Shown here piece after piece: positions 7,799-17,021 of a stretch of DNA of 64,000 nt. Position numbers and translations under genes: made by a program. Source of the stretch: Faecalibacterium sp. I4-3-84 (GTDB taxonomy: Bacteria > Bacillota > Clostridia > Oscillospirales > Ruminococcaceae); contig NZ_CP094466.1 of assembly GCF_023347255.1 (NCBI RefSeq), positions 372,001 through 436,000 of the forward strand, in the 5' to 3' direction. Under the pieces are notes generated by a model. That model was not told where the DNA came from and ran no database searches. It saw nothing but the letters and a program-made list of their open reading frames with translations. Each line of letters opens with the position of its first letter. Position 1 is the stretch's first letter.

Positions 7799-8782
7799 TT
7801 ACCGCACTGCCCGGTCCGGCACAAGGCGGCACACAAACCGCACCATCAGCGGGGTCAGCGGCAGCCACACCAGCGTGCACACCACATTGAACAAGGTGTG
7901 CGCATTAGCGATCTGCCGGGCGATCACGGCAAGCTCCGGCCCTTTGGGCGAAAGTGCAGCCGTCAGCCGCACATACAACGGCAGACCGGCGCAGAACACC
8001 GCCGCGCCGGTCAGATTGAACACTGCATGGGCCACAGCCACCCGCTTTGCGTCCCGGCTTGCGCTCAAGGATGCCAGCACTGCCGTGATGGTGGTGCCGA
8101 TGTTATCGCCCAACAGCACCGGCAGCGCACCCGCAAGACCCAACAGACTGCTGCCGTCCAGCCCGGGGCGGGCTGCAAAGTTCTGCAGCAGGGCAATGGT
8201 AGCCGAGCTGCTCTGCACTGTCAGGGTCATGCCAAGCCCCGCCAGCAGCCCCAGCCATGGGTGCTGCCGCACCCGACCCAGCCAGTGCACAAACACCGGG
8301 CTTTGCGCCAGCGGTTCCATGGCAGTGCCCATATCGGCAATGCCCTCGAACAGCAGGCCAAAGGCGAACACCGCCCGGCCAATGGCCCGGGCCTTCTGCC
8401 CTGCACAGGCAAAGCAGAGCAGCAGCCCGGCCAGCAGCACAAGGCCGCGCACATCTTCCAGCCGGAAGGCCAGCAGCTGTGCGGTAATGGTGGTTCCGAT
8501 GTTGCAGCCAAAGATCACCGGGACCGCCTGCCGCAGGGTCAGCAGGCCCGCACTTACAAAGCCCAGCACCATCACCGTGACTGCCGAACTGCTTTGCAGC
8601 ACCGCCGTGACCGCAGCCCCCGCCAGCACGCCCCGCACCGGGCTGCCGGTCACAGCGGCCAGCAGGCTTTTCAGGCGGCTGCCTGCCGCTGTTTCCAGAC
8701 TGTGGCTGAGCGCATCCATGCCGTATAAAAACAGTGCCAAGCCGCCAAAAAGTGTAAAAATTCTTGTCAGGTTCTGTTCCAC
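7799..8782 (-). CDS. Na/Pi cotransporter family protein
   Basis: Membrane protein of 327 residues with the duplicated Na/Pi cotransporter domain. Both copies of the QSSSA signature are present: VLQSSSAVTVMVLGFVSAGL near residue 62 and TVQSSSATIALL near 164. NIGTT follows in each half (FGCNIGTTITA and LGDNIGTTITA). Many family members carry a C-terminal PhoU domain; this one stops right after the second repeat, so it is the short form. GTG start at 8782 with GGGAGGGG upstream. Likely imports phosphate or a related anion with sodium. Confidence 0.85.
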   Translation of the reverse strand: MEQNLTRIFTLFGGLALFLYGMDALSHSLETAAGSRLKSLLAAVTGSPVRGVLAGAAVTAVLQSSSAVTVMVLGFVSAGLLTLRQAVPVIFGCNIGTTITAQLLAFRLEDVRGLVLLAGLLLCFACAGQKARAIGRAVFAFGLLFEGIADMGTAMEPLAQSPVFVHWLGRVRQHPWLGLLAGLGMTLTVQSSSATIALLQNFAARPGLDGSSLLGLAGALPVLLGDNIGTTITAVLASLSASRDAKRVAVAHAVFNLTGAAVFCAGLPLYVRLTAALSPKGPELAVIARQIANAHTLFNVVCTLVWLPLTPLMVRFVCRLVPDRAVR

Positions 8783-8900
8783 TGCCGCCGCCCCTCCCGC
8801 AGAAACATTTCTTATTCTATTTATGCAGCTGCCGGGCGGTTCAGGCTTTCTGCCGCCCTCCCCTTTTTGTGAACTTTTTTAAAATTATCCTAAACTGCCC

Positions 8901-8929
8901 TTGCATTCTGGGTGCGGGAGGAATATTAT
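8901..8929 (+). promoter_or_regulatory. promoter of MarR-ABC exporter operon
   Basis: -35 TTGCAT, 17-base spacer, -10 TATTAT. Confidence 0.7.
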
Positions 8930-8945
8930 TGTCAGGCGTTAATAG

Positions 8946-8959
8946 TTAACAGCTGTTAA
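8946..8959. promoter_or_regulatory. probable MarR operator
   Basis: Perfect 14-base palindrome TTAACAGCTGTTAA about 17 bases after the promoter -10 and 26 bases before the marR start. Position and symmetry fit an autorepressor site (inference). Confidence 0.6.
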
Positions 8960-8984
8960 GCATTTTGCAATGAGGAGGGATAAA

Positions 8985-9491
8985 ATGTTGAACGAGACCG
9001 AAGCCGCCGCGAGCTTTCACGGCCTGTGCCATTTTTTCGGACGGCTGAGCAAGGCATCCCGGGCCGGCATGAAGGCGGCTCTGCGGGGCTGTCCCAAGTG
9101 CCACTTTCCCATGCTGGAGGGTCTGGCTCACACGATCAGTACCCATGGGCAGAACGGAGCGGTGTATGTTTCCGATTTTGCCCGGGAGGCACACCAGCCG
9201 CTGCCAGCCATCAGTCGCAGCCTGCGCCAGCTGGAACAGGACGGCCTTGTTCTGCGCGAAGCGGACCCGGCTGACCGGCGCAAAACGCTGGTGCGCATCA
9301 CGCCGGAGGGCTACGCCGCCTGTGCCCGGTGTGAAGATGCCCTCAGCGATTATTTTGCCTGCGTGATGGCCCGGCTGACACCGGAGCAGGTGCAGCAGAT
9401 GAATACTTTGCGCGGCGCACTGATGGATGCCATCCTTGCGGAAAACGCTTCCCGTGAAGCAAAAAACAACGAAGGGAGAACCGAACTATGA
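8985..9491 (+). CDS. MarR-family transcriptional regulator
   Basis: Winged-helix dimeric repressor of 168 residues. The core is SDFAREAHQPLPAISRSLRQLEQDGLV (helix-turn-helix, about residues 63-89) followed by the wing READPADRRKTLVRITPEG, both standard for MarR. Start ATG at 8985 is chosen because GAGGAGGG ends 6 bases upstream; the ATG at 8970 has no ribosome site. It overlaps the first exporter gene by 4 bases, so all three genes form one operon. It probably represses the operon through the palindrome at 8946. Confidence 0.88.
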   Translation: MLNETEAAASFHGLCHFFGRLSKASRAGMKAALRGCPKCHFPMLEGLAHTISTHGQNGAVYVSDFAREAHQPLPAISRSLRQLEQDGLVLREADPADRRKTLVRITPEGYAACARCEDALSDYFACVMARLTPEQVQQMNTLRGALMDAILAENASREAKNNEGRTEL

Positions 9492-11794
9492 CGAAAATTT
9501 TCAAGCAGCTGGCCCGGCACTGGGCCGTCTGTCTTGTGGTGTTCGCGCTGCTGTTCGTGCAGGCGTACTGCGATCTTTCGCTGCCGGACTACACCAGCAG
9601 GATCGTGGACACCGGCATCCAGCAGGGCGGCATTGAAAGCCCCCTGCCGGAAACGATACGCCAGAGCACGCTGGATGCCCTCACGCTTTTGATGAGCGAA
9701 GAGGACGCTGATGCGCTCCAGAACGCCTACGGGTATTATCTTCAGGACGACGGCGTGCTGAAGCTGCGCACCGACCTGACCGATGACGAGCGCACCGCGC
9801 TGGAGGATGCCGTCACCACGCCGGACATCGTGCTGTATATGGCCGCCGCGCAGGCAGCGAGCGCCCCCGCCGGGCAGGACACCATGGGCATGACCGGCCT
9901 TGCTGACATGCAGGCGGCATCCTCTGAGAGCACCACCACGGATAGCGAGACCGTCACCCCCACTGCCGAAGATCTGGACACCGTATGCGCCCAGTTTGCC
10001 GCTATGAGCCAGATGCCCGGCTTCACCCGCGAAGCTGTCCAACAGCAGCTGGCCGGTGCTTTTGCCAGTCTGGATGATACCCTGATGGAGAACCTCAAAA
10101 GCCAGTCCATGCTGCTGGTGCAGCTGGAATACGAGGCACAGGGCATTGCCCACGATGTGCAGATGCGCTACCTTTACCGCGTAGGCGGCCAGATGCTGGG
10201 CCTGACTTTGCTGATGGTGGCTGTGTCCATTGCGGTGGGCTTCCTCGCCTCCCGTGTGTCCGCCGCCATTGGCCGCGACCTGCGCCGTGAGACCTTTGCC
10301 AGCGTCATCGGGTTCTCCAATGCAGAGATTGAGAATTTTTCCACCGCATCTCTCATCACCCGCACCACCAACGACATCCAGCAGGTGCAGTTCGTCTGCG
10401 TCATGCTGCTGCGCATGGTGGCCTATGCGCCCATTCTGGGCATTGGCGGCGTGCTGCATGTGCTGAACAGCAGCACCGGCCTTTCCTGGATCATCGTGCT
10501 GGATGTGGCCGTTCTGCTGCTGCTCATCCTCTTCCTGATGAGTGTGGCCATGCCCAAGTTCAAGATCATGCAGAAGCTGGTGGACCGGTTGAACCTCGTC
10601 AGCCGCGAGATTCTGACCGGCATCATGCCGGTGCGTGCCTTCAGCCGTGAAAAGTTTGAGGAGGAGCGCTTCGACAAGGCCAACAAAGACCTGATGAGCA
10701 CCCAGCTGTTCACCAACCATGCCATGGTTGCCATGATGCCCTTTATGACCCTCATCATGAACGGCACCAGCCTGCTGATCGTCTGGTTCGGCGGCAAGGC
10801 CATGGACAACGGCACCATGCAGGTGGGCGAGATGATTGCATTCATCACCTACACCATGCAGATCGTCATGTCCTTCCTGATGCTGGCCATGGTGGCCGTC
10901 ATGCTGCCCCGCGCCGGTGTGGCTGCGGAGCGCATCGACGAGGTGATCCGCACCAAAGCCACCATCAACGACCCGGACGAAGCTGCTGCAAAGCCCGCGC
11001 AGGAGCACGAAAACTGGCAGGGTGAGGTAGAGTTCCACGATGTGAGCTTCCGCTTCCCGGGTGCGGACAGCGATGCGCTGGAGCACATCAGCTTTACCGC
11101 AAAGCCCGGCGAGACCACCGCCATCATCGGCTCTACCGGCTGCGGCAAATCCACCCTGCTCGACCTCATCCCCCGCTTTTATGATGTCACCGGCGGCAGC
11201 GTGACCGTGGACGGCATCGATGTGCGCAATATGCCGCAGGCACAGCTGCACGACCTGCTGGGCTATGTACCCCAGAAGGGCGTGCTGTTCAGCGGCACCA
11301 TCGACTCGAACCTGAAGTTCGGCGGGGAGCACATCACCGATGCCGATGTGAAAAAGGCCGCTGCCATTGCGCAGGCCACCGAGTTCATCGACGCAAAACC
11401 GCAGGGCTACCAAAGCCCCATTGCACAGGGCGGCTCCAATGTGTCCGGCGGCCAGAAGCAGCGCCTTTCCATTGCACGCGCCATTGCCAAGGACCCCAAA
11501 ATTTATCTGTTCGACGACAGCTTTTCTGCCCTCGACTTTAAGACCGATGTTGCCCTGCGCCGTGCACTGAAAGCCCAGACCGATAACGCTACCGTTATCA
11601 TTGTGGCACAGCGCATCTCCACTGTGCTGCACGCAAACCAGATCCTGGTGCTGGACGAAGGCCGCCTGGTGGGCAAGGGCACCCATGCCCAGCTGATGGC
11701 TTCCTGCCCGGAGTATCAGGAGATCGCCCGCAGCCAGCTGAGCCAGAAGGAGCTGGACCTCAAATCTCTGAATACCGAAAAGGAGGGTGAGTGA
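9488..11794 (+). CDS. ABC exporter half-transporter 1
   Basis: Fused membrane and ATPase subunit, 768 residues, longer than the usual 580 because about 170 residues are inserted after the first helix (residues about 45-220), likely an extracytoplasmic domain. ATPase: Walker A IIGSTGCGKSTLL, signature VSGGQKQRLSIARAI, Walker B IYLFDDSFSALD. Asp replaces the catalytic Glu, which is typical of the degenerate site in heterodimeric exporters. Its partner is the next gene. Pairs of this type behind a MarR repressor usually export drugs or peptides (family knowledge). ATG overlaps the marR stop. Confidence 0.87.
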   Translation: MTKIFKQLARHWAVCLVVFALLFVQAYCDLSLPDYTSRIVDTGIQQGGIESPLPETIRQSTLDALTLLMSEEDADALQNAYGYYLQDDGVLKLRTDLTDDERTALEDAVTTPDIVLYMAAAQAASAPAGQDTMGMTGLADMQAASSESTTTDSETVTPTAEDLDTVCAQFAAMSQMPGFTREAVQQQLAGAFASLDDTLMENLKSQSMLLVQLEYEAQGIAHDVQMRYLYRVGGQMLGLTLLMVAVSIAVGFLASRVSAAIGRDLRRETFASVIGFSNAEIENFSTASLITRTTNDIQQVQFVCVMLLRMVAYAPILGIGGVLHVLNSSTGLSWIIVLDVAVLLLLILFLMSVAMPKFKIMQKLVDRLNLVSREILTGIMPVRAFSREKFEEERFDKANKDLMSTQLFTNHAMVAMMPFMTLIMNGTSLLIVWFGGKAMDNGTMQVGEMIAFITYTMQIVMSFLMLAMVAVMLPRAGVAAERIDEVIRTKATINDPDEAAAKPAQEHENWQGEVEFHDVSFRFPGADSDALEHISFTAKPGETTAIIGSTGCGKSTLLDLIPRFYDVTGGSVTVDGIDVRNMPQAQLHDLLGYVPQKGVLFSGTIDSNLKFGGEHITDADVKKAAAIAQATEFIDAKPQGYQSPIAQGGSNVSGGQKQRLSIARAIAKDPKIYLFDDSFSALDFKTDVALRRALKAQTDNATVIIVAQRISTVLHANQILVLDEGRLVGKGTHAQLMASCPEYQEIARSQLSQKELDLKSLNTEKEGE

Positions 11795-11795
11795 T

Positions 11796-13607
11796 ATGCC
11801 AAGACCCGGACGCATGACGACCGAACGCGCCAAGGACTTCAAGGGCACCCTGCTGCAGCTTGTGCGCACCCTTGGCCGCTACCGCCTTTCGCTCGTTACC
11901 GCCATTGTATTTGCCATTCTTTCTACCATCTTCAATATTGCAGGCCCTAAGGTGCTGGCAAAGGCCACCACGGCTCTTGCCACCGGCTGGATCGCCAAGC
12001 TGCGCGGCACCGGCAGCATCGACTTTGTGTATATCGGCCGCATCCTGCTGTTTTTGCTGGGCATGTACCTGCTGAGCAGCGCCTTCAGCTTTATTCAGGG
12101 CTGGCTCATGACCGGCCTTTCCCAGAAAGTCTGCTACGACTTCCGCAAGCAGATCAGCGAAAAGATCAACCGCCTGCCCCTTGCCTACTTTGAAAAGCGC
12201 ACCGTGGGCGAGGTGCTGTCCCGCATCACCAACGATGTGGACACGCTGGGCCAGAGCCTGAACCAGAGCATCACCCAGCTCATCACTAGTGTGACCACCA
12301 TGATCGGCGTGCTGGTCATGATGCTGTCCATCAGCCCGAAGATGACCCTGATCGCCCTACTGATCCTGCCGGTCTCGCTGGCGCTGGTGCTCATCGTGGT
12401 CAAGTTCAGCCAGAAATACTTCAAGGCACAGCAGGCCATTCTGGGCGTTGTGAACGGTCAGGTGGAAGAAGTCTACTCCGGCCACAACGTGGTCAAAGCC
12501 TTCAACCGCGAGGCCGTGGTGCTGAACGACTTCAACGCCGCCAACGATAAGCTGTACGAATCCGCATGGAAGAGCCAGTTTCTCTCCGGCCTGATGATGC
12601 CCATTATGAACTTTGTGGGCAATCTGGGCTACGTGGCGGTGGCCATCGTGGGCAGCATTTTTGCGGCAAACGGCACCATTACCATCGGTGACATTCAGGC
12701 CTTCATCCAGTACGTCAAGAACTTCACCCAGCCCATCCAGCAGCTTTCTCAGGTGTCCAACATGCTGCAGAGCATGGCCGCTGCCGCTGAGCGGGTGTTC
12801 GAGTTTCTGAACGAGCCGGAAGAGGATCAGCAGGCAGACCCGGCCCGCCGGGCCGACCCCGGCTGCATCAACGGTCAGGTGACATTCAGCCATGTCCGCT
12901 TCGGCTATACGCCCGAAAAGACCGTCATCCACGATTTCAGCTGTGAGGTCAAGCCCGGCCAGAAGGTGGCTATCGTCGGCCCTACCGGCGCGGGCAAAAC
13001 TACCATGGTCAAGCTGCTCATGCGCTTCTATGATGTTGATTCCGGTTCCATCACCCTGAATGGCCACGATGTGCGTGACTTTGACCGCAGCGCCCTGCGC
13101 GAGGGCTTCGGCATGGTGCTGCAGGACACATGGCTGTTCAAGGGCACCATCATGGAGAACATCCGCTATGGCCGTCTGGATGCTACCGACGAAGAAGTGA
13201 TCGCCGCCGCCAAGGCTGCCAACGCCGACCACTTCATCCGCACCCTGCCCGGCGGCTACCAGATGGAGCTGAACGAAGACGCTTCCAACGTGAGTCAGGG
13301 CCAGAAGCAGCTGCTCACCATCGCCCGCACCATTCTGGCAGATAACCGCATCCTAATTTTGGACGAGGCCACCAGCAGCGTGGATACCCGTACCGAGCAG
13401 CGCATCCAAACCGCCATGGACCGCCTGATGGAGGGCCGCACCAGCTTTGTGATCGCACACCGTCTTTCCACCATCCGGGATGCCGACCTCATCCTTGTGA
13501 TGCGAGATGGCGACATTGTGGAGCAGGGCACCCACGACCAGCTGATCGAAGCAGGCGGCTTCTACGCCGACCTGTACAACAGCCAGTTCGAGGACGTGGT
13601 GGAGTAA
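11796..13607 (+). CDS. ABC exporter half-transporter 2
   Basis: Fused membrane and ATPase half-transporter of 603 residues, the standard length. ATPase: Walker A IVGPTGAGKTTMV, Walker B ILILDEATSSVD with the catalytic Glu, but signature VSQGQKQ instead of SGGQ. Together with the Asp-containing Walker B of partner 1, this builds one degenerate and one active ATP site in a heterodimer. I chose the ATG at 11796, one base after the stop of the upstream gene, with AAGGAGG upstream; a GTG at 11787 is in frame but sits on the ribosome site. Confidence 0.88.
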   Translation: MPRPGRMTTERAKDFKGTLLQLVRTLGRYRLSLVTAIVFAILSTIFNIAGPKVLAKATTALATGWIAKLRGTGSIDFVYIGRILLFLLGMYLLSSAFSFIQGWLMTGLSQKVCYDFRKQISEKINRLPLAYFEKRTVGEVLSRITNDVDTLGQSLNQSITQLITSVTTMIGVLVMMLSISPKMTLIALLILPVSLALVLIVVKFSQKYFKAQQAILGVVNGQVEEVYSGHNVVKAFNREAVVLNDFNAANDKLYESAWKSQFLSGLMMPIMNFVGNLGYVAVAIVGSIFAANGTITIGDIQAFIQYVKNFTQPIQQLSQVSNMLQSMAAAAERVFEFLNEPEEDQQADPARRADPGCINGQVTFSHVRFGYTPEKTVIHDFSCEVKPGQKVAIVGPTGAGKTTMVKLLMRFYDVDSGSITLNGHDVRDFDRSALREGFGMVLQDTWLFKGTIMENIRYGRLDATDEEVIAAAKAANADHFIRTLPGGYQMELNEDASNVSQGQKQLLTIARTILADNRILILDEATSSVDTRTEQRIQTAMDRLMEGRTSFVIAHRLSTIRDADLILVMRDGDIVEQGTHDQLIEAGGFYADLYNSQFEDVVE

Positions 13608-13640
13608 AGAACTTTTCCCTTTTTGAATGATTCCCTTATC

Positions 13641-13695
13641 AACACCGCCCGGCAGTTCTCCGAACTGAGAACCGCCGGGCGGTGTTTCTTTTTTA
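13641..13695 (+). terminator. bidirectional terminator after exporter operon
   Basis: ACACCGCCCGGC pairs with GCCGGGCGGTGT; the loop holds an inner GTTCTC/GAGAAC stem. TTCTTTTTT follows. It touches the stop codon of the convergent lysR gene. Confidence 0.85.
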
Positions 13696-14616
13696 TTCCT
13701 GAATCGCTTCCAGCTTCAGGCCGAACAGCTTTTCCGAGAAGGACGGCAGCTGCTGCTGCAACGCGCGGGCATAGGCCATTACCACCGGATCTTCGCGTTT
13801 TTGCCCCAGCACGATGCCAAAGCGGTGTCCCCTGCCCCAGTCCAGCACCCGCACAAAGCTGAGATCCGGTCTGCGGTAATAGACCGCCGGGACCATCTTG
13901 AGCGCCGGGTCCCCATAAGGCGCACTGCGGATGCCGCCCACCGGCGTAAACTCCACCCCGCGTTCCATCCCCTCCTGCAGCAGACTTGTCTCATAGACAG
14001 TCTGGTACATCTCCTTGATGGGCAGCCAGCGGTATTGCAGCGCCTGCTCCAAGGTCAGCCTGCCCACCGGCATATCGGCAGGCGGGTGGATGGGGATGCA
14101 AAGCTCCGGCACATAGAACAGCGGCACAAAGGTAAGCCCCTGCGCGTAGAACTCTGCACTTTCCAGCTGAAAGGAAAGATCCATCTCCCCTTTTTTCAGG
14201 CTGCGCCAGATTTCGCTGCGGTTGGCGCACTTCCCCAGAATGGGCGTGTATTGCAGGCACAGGTCACTGGTGAGGGAAAACACATCATACACGAACATCC
14301 GCATCGCCTCGTGACAACCGGCGATCTGCAGATGCCTTTCCGGTGGGTTTGCCTGCTGCTGCACCGCACGGGCATGGCGCACTGCCTCCTGATACAGGGC
14401 CGTCAACTGCTTTGCCTTGGGGTAAAAGTCCCGGCCTGCCGGGGTAAGGATCACCCGACGCGGCACATGCTGAAACAGTTCAAATTGCAGCTGTCCTTCC
14501 AATGTGCGGATCTGCTGCGAAAGTGCCGACTGCGAAAGATACAGCGCCTCTGCCGCTGCCGAAAAGCTGTCCATCTCTACGATCTTCACAAATCCTTCCA
14601 GTGCACTCTGGTTCAT
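13693..14616 (-). CDS. LysR-family transcriptional regulator
   Basis: Regulator of 307 residues with the LysR layout. The N-terminal winged helix-turn-helix is FSAAAEALYLSQSALSQQI (about 18-36) followed by LEGQLQFELFQHVPRRVILT; the rest is a substrate-binding-type sensor domain. ATG at 14616. It is divergent from the flavoprotein gene at 14790 with 173 bases between them, and LysR proteins usually control the divergent gene. Its own promoter is at 14654-14682. The inducer is unknown. Confidence 0.88.
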   Translation of the reverse strand: MNQSALEGFVKIVEMDSFSAAAEALYLSQSALSQQIRTLEGQLQFELFQHVPRRVILTPAGRDFYPKAKQLTALYQEAVRHARAVQQQANPPERHLQIAGCHEAMRMFVYDVFSLTSDLCLQYTPILGKCANRSEIWRSLKKGEMDLSFQLESAEFYAQGLTFVPLFYVPELCIPIHPPADMPVGRLTLEQALQYRWLPIKEMYQTVYETSLLQEGMERGVEFTPVGGIRSAPYGDPALKMVPAVYYRRPDLSFVRVLDWGRGHRFGIVLGQKREDPVVMAYARALQQQLPSFSEKLFGLKLEAIQE

Positions 14617-14653
14617 CTGTGCGTCCTCACCTTCTCACATTAGGGTTTTCTAA

Positions 14654-14682
14654 ATTATAATATAACAAATTTGAATTGTAAA
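14654..14682 (-). promoter_or_regulatory. promoter of lysR-type gene
   Basis: -35 TTTACA, 17-base spacer, -10 TATAAT. A CAAATTTG palindrome lies in the spacer and could be the autoregulatory site. Confidence 0.65.
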
Positions 14683-14789
14683 GTGTGCCGCTCTACGATA
14701 CAATTGTTAAAGATTCAGCAAAGTAGTTTTTACCCTGCTGCACGATAAGAAGGAACACAACAAAGAACAAAAAGAAAGAGAGCATCCCT

Positions 14790-16820
14790 ATGAACAAGAT
14801 CTCCCGCAAAGGCTTTCTGAAGATCGCTGCTGCCGCCGCCATGAGCGGTGTCACTGCCGGCGCACTGGCTGCCTGCAATTCCGCCTCCAGCTCCACTGCC
14901 TCCGGTGCTGCCGGTCAGTACATCCCCGGCACCTACGAGGGCACTGCCGAGGGCATCTCCTCCACCGTCAAGGTCACCATGACCTTCTCCGACAGTGCTG
15001 TCACCGACGTGGTGGTGGACACCTCCGGTGAGACCGCTTCCTTCGGCGCTGCCGCTGCCGATGAGCTGCGTGAGCAGCTGCTTTCTGCCGGTTCTGCCGA
15101 AATCGACGGCGTTTCCGGCTCTACCATCACCTCCGATGCTGTGATGAAGGCTGCCAAGAGCTGCTATGCACAGGCAAAGGGTGAGGCTGTGGTGTCCAGC
15201 GTGCAGCTGCCCACAGGCGACACAAACGACTGGCTGGGCAAAGAACCCGATATCGACGAGGCTGCCATCACCGAGACCGTAGACACCGACATTCTCATTG
15301 TGGGTGCAGGCAACGGCGGTATGTTTGCTGCCGCCTATGCTGCCAAGAATGGCTTAAACTTCCGTGTCATTGAGCAGAATGCCAACGTACAGGACACCCG
15401 CCACTGGTACGGCGCGATCGACTCCGCTGCTGCCAAGGCCGCCGGTGAGCAGCCCGCCGACCGCGCCAAGCTGCTGAGCGAGATCTCCCGCTATGCCTCC
15501 GGCAAGTGCGACCAGCGCGTCGTCAAGACCTGGATCAACGAGTCTGCCGCTATGCACGATTTCATGCGCAGCATTCTGGAAGACAAGTACGGCTGGGTGT
15601 GCGATTTCACCTCTGGCAGCGAGGCTGCATGGCCCGCAGAGAACGCGGAGCACAACACCGACTACCTCTTCCCTGTGCAGGAGCACAACTACATGGCAAG
15701 CGAACGCGAGTCTGGTCTGGCTCGTAATGAGCTGCTGCTGCAGTACATTCAGGAGCTGGGCTACGATGTAGACTTCAAGACCAGTCTGGCCAAGCTGGAA
15801 AAGAACAGCGAGGGCCGCATTACCGGCATCATCGCCCAGAGCACCGAGGATGACCACTTCATCCGCTACAACGCCAACAAGGGCGTTCTGCTGGCCTGCG
15901 GCGGCTTCCCCGGCAACCCCTACATGATGGAACAGCTGGACCCGCTGGGCACCAGCGTCACCACCGCCTGCTCCTACTCTCCTGCCGACAAGGGCTACGG
16001 CATCCGCGCTGCCGTGTGGGCCGGTGCCAATCTGGACAAGGAAGCTGCTCCCATGCTGTTTGACCGCGGCATCGTGGCTCCCGGCGTGGATGCAGGCTAC
16101 GTGGACAGTGACTCCGCCTTTGGCGGCAAGGCCTTCCCCGGCAAGATCCGCCAGTACAACCCCGGTACCCAGCCCTTCCTGAAGGTGAACCGCAACGGCG
16201 AGCGCTTTGCCAACGAGAGCTGCCCCTACAACGATATCGTCTACGCTGCTGCCCACCAGCCGGGCCGCGTCTACGCACAGATCTGCGATGCCAACATTCT
16301 GGAGGACGCAAAACGTTTCCACACCATCGGCTGCTCTGCCCAGACCCGCAACGGCGGCGAGAAGTACATTCAGGGTAAGATGGACGAGGCTATTGAGGCC
16401 GGAGCATTGTTCAAGTGCGATACGCTGGACGAGCTGGCTGACAAGATGGGCTTTACCGGTGCTGCCAAGGACACCTTCCTTGCTACCGTGGAACGTTACA
16501 ATGAGCTGTACGATAAACAGAACGATGAGGATTTCGGCAAGCCTGCTTACCGCCTGAGTGCCATCCGCACTGCGCCCTTCTATGGCTGCTGGCTGGGTGC
16601 CTCTCTGCTGACCACCGAGCAGGGCATTGCCATCAACGAAAAGGGTCAGGCGCTGGACAACAACAACCAGCCCATGGAGGGCCTGTATATCACCGGTGAT
16701 ATGTCCGGCAGCTTCTTTGCCAACAACTACCCCTGCCTGATGGCTGGTGTGGCCATGGGCCGCACCCTGACCTTCGCCATGAAGGCCGTCAAGCAGATGG
16801 CCGGTCTGGATAACGCCTGA
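14790..16820 (+). CDS. secreted FMN- and FAD-binding reductase (flavocytochrome-like, urocanate/fumarate reductase family)
   Basis: Lipoprotein of 676 residues. The signal MNKISRKGFLKIAAAAA ends in lipobox LAAC with Cys29. Residues about 44-130 are an FMN-binding domain with the flavin-transferase attachment motif DGVSGSTIT (Thr112 is the expected FMN-bearing residue). From about 166 comes a fumarate-reductase-type FAD domain (ILIVGAGNGGMFAAAYAAK) ending with GLYITGDMSGSFFANNYPC. Family members reduce extracytoplasmic acceptors such as fumarate, urocanate or related enoates with electrons from a membrane flavin chain (family knowledge); acceptor unknown here. Divergent LysR regulator is the likely controller. 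Confidence 0.83.
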   Translation: MNKISRKGFLKIAAAAAMSGVTAGALAACNSASSSTASGAAGQYIPGTYEGTAEGISSTVKVTMTFSDSAVTDVVVDTSGETASFGAAAADELREQLLSAGSAEIDGVSGSTITSDAVMKAAKSCYAQAKGEAVVSSVQLPTGDTNDWLGKEPDIDEAAITETVDTDILIVGAGNGGMFAAAYAAKNGLNFRVIEQNANVQDTRHWYGAIDSAAAKAAGEQPADRAKLLSEISRYASGKCDQRVVKTWINESAAMHDFMRSILEDKYGWVCDFTSGSEAAWPAENAEHNTDYLFPVQEHNYMASERESGLARNELLLQYIQELGYDVDFKTSLAKLEKNSEGRITGIIAQSTEDDHFIRYNANKGVLLACGGFPGNPYMMEQLDPLGTSVTTACSYSPADKGYGIRAAVWAGANLDKEAAPMLFDRGIVAPGVDAGYVDSDSAFGGKAFPGKIRQYNPGTQPFLKVNRNGERFANESCPYNDIVYAAAHQPGRVYAQICDANILEDAKRFHTIGCSAQTRNGGEKYIQGKMDEAIEAGALFKCDTLDELADKMGFTGAAKDTFLATVERYNELYDKQNDEDFGKPAYRLSAIRTAPFYGCWLGASLLTTEQGIAINEKGQALDNNNQPMEGLYITGDMSGSFFANNYPCLMAGVAMGRTLTFAMKAVKQMAGLDNA

Positions 16821-16876
16821 TCCAGCGCGGTTTTCCGGCACAACTTAAGCGTTTTTCCATTTCTTCTTTCTTCATG

Positions 16877-16922
16877 AAGAGAGGCGGTCCCTGTTTGGGG
16901 CCGCCTCTCTTTGCCATTTTTT
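16877..16922 (+). terminator. terminator after flavoprotein gene
   Basis: AAGAGAGGCGG pairs with CCGCCTCTCTT; a T-rich stretch (TTGCCATTTTTT) follows. Confidence 0.8.
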
Positions 16923-17021
16923 CGCCACCCGCCCCCTACACAAATCCCCACGATTGTGCTATGATAAAGCTGAACAGCCGGTTTGTGCCAGACAACCGGC
17001 AAAATCGAGGTGTTTGTACAA

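Noticed and set aside
9350-11869. 839-codon open frame on the minus strand opposite the ABC exporter
   Set aside because: It is a GC-driven shadow of the exporter gene; composition is His/Gly/Val/Ala-rich without domains, and it has no ribosome site.
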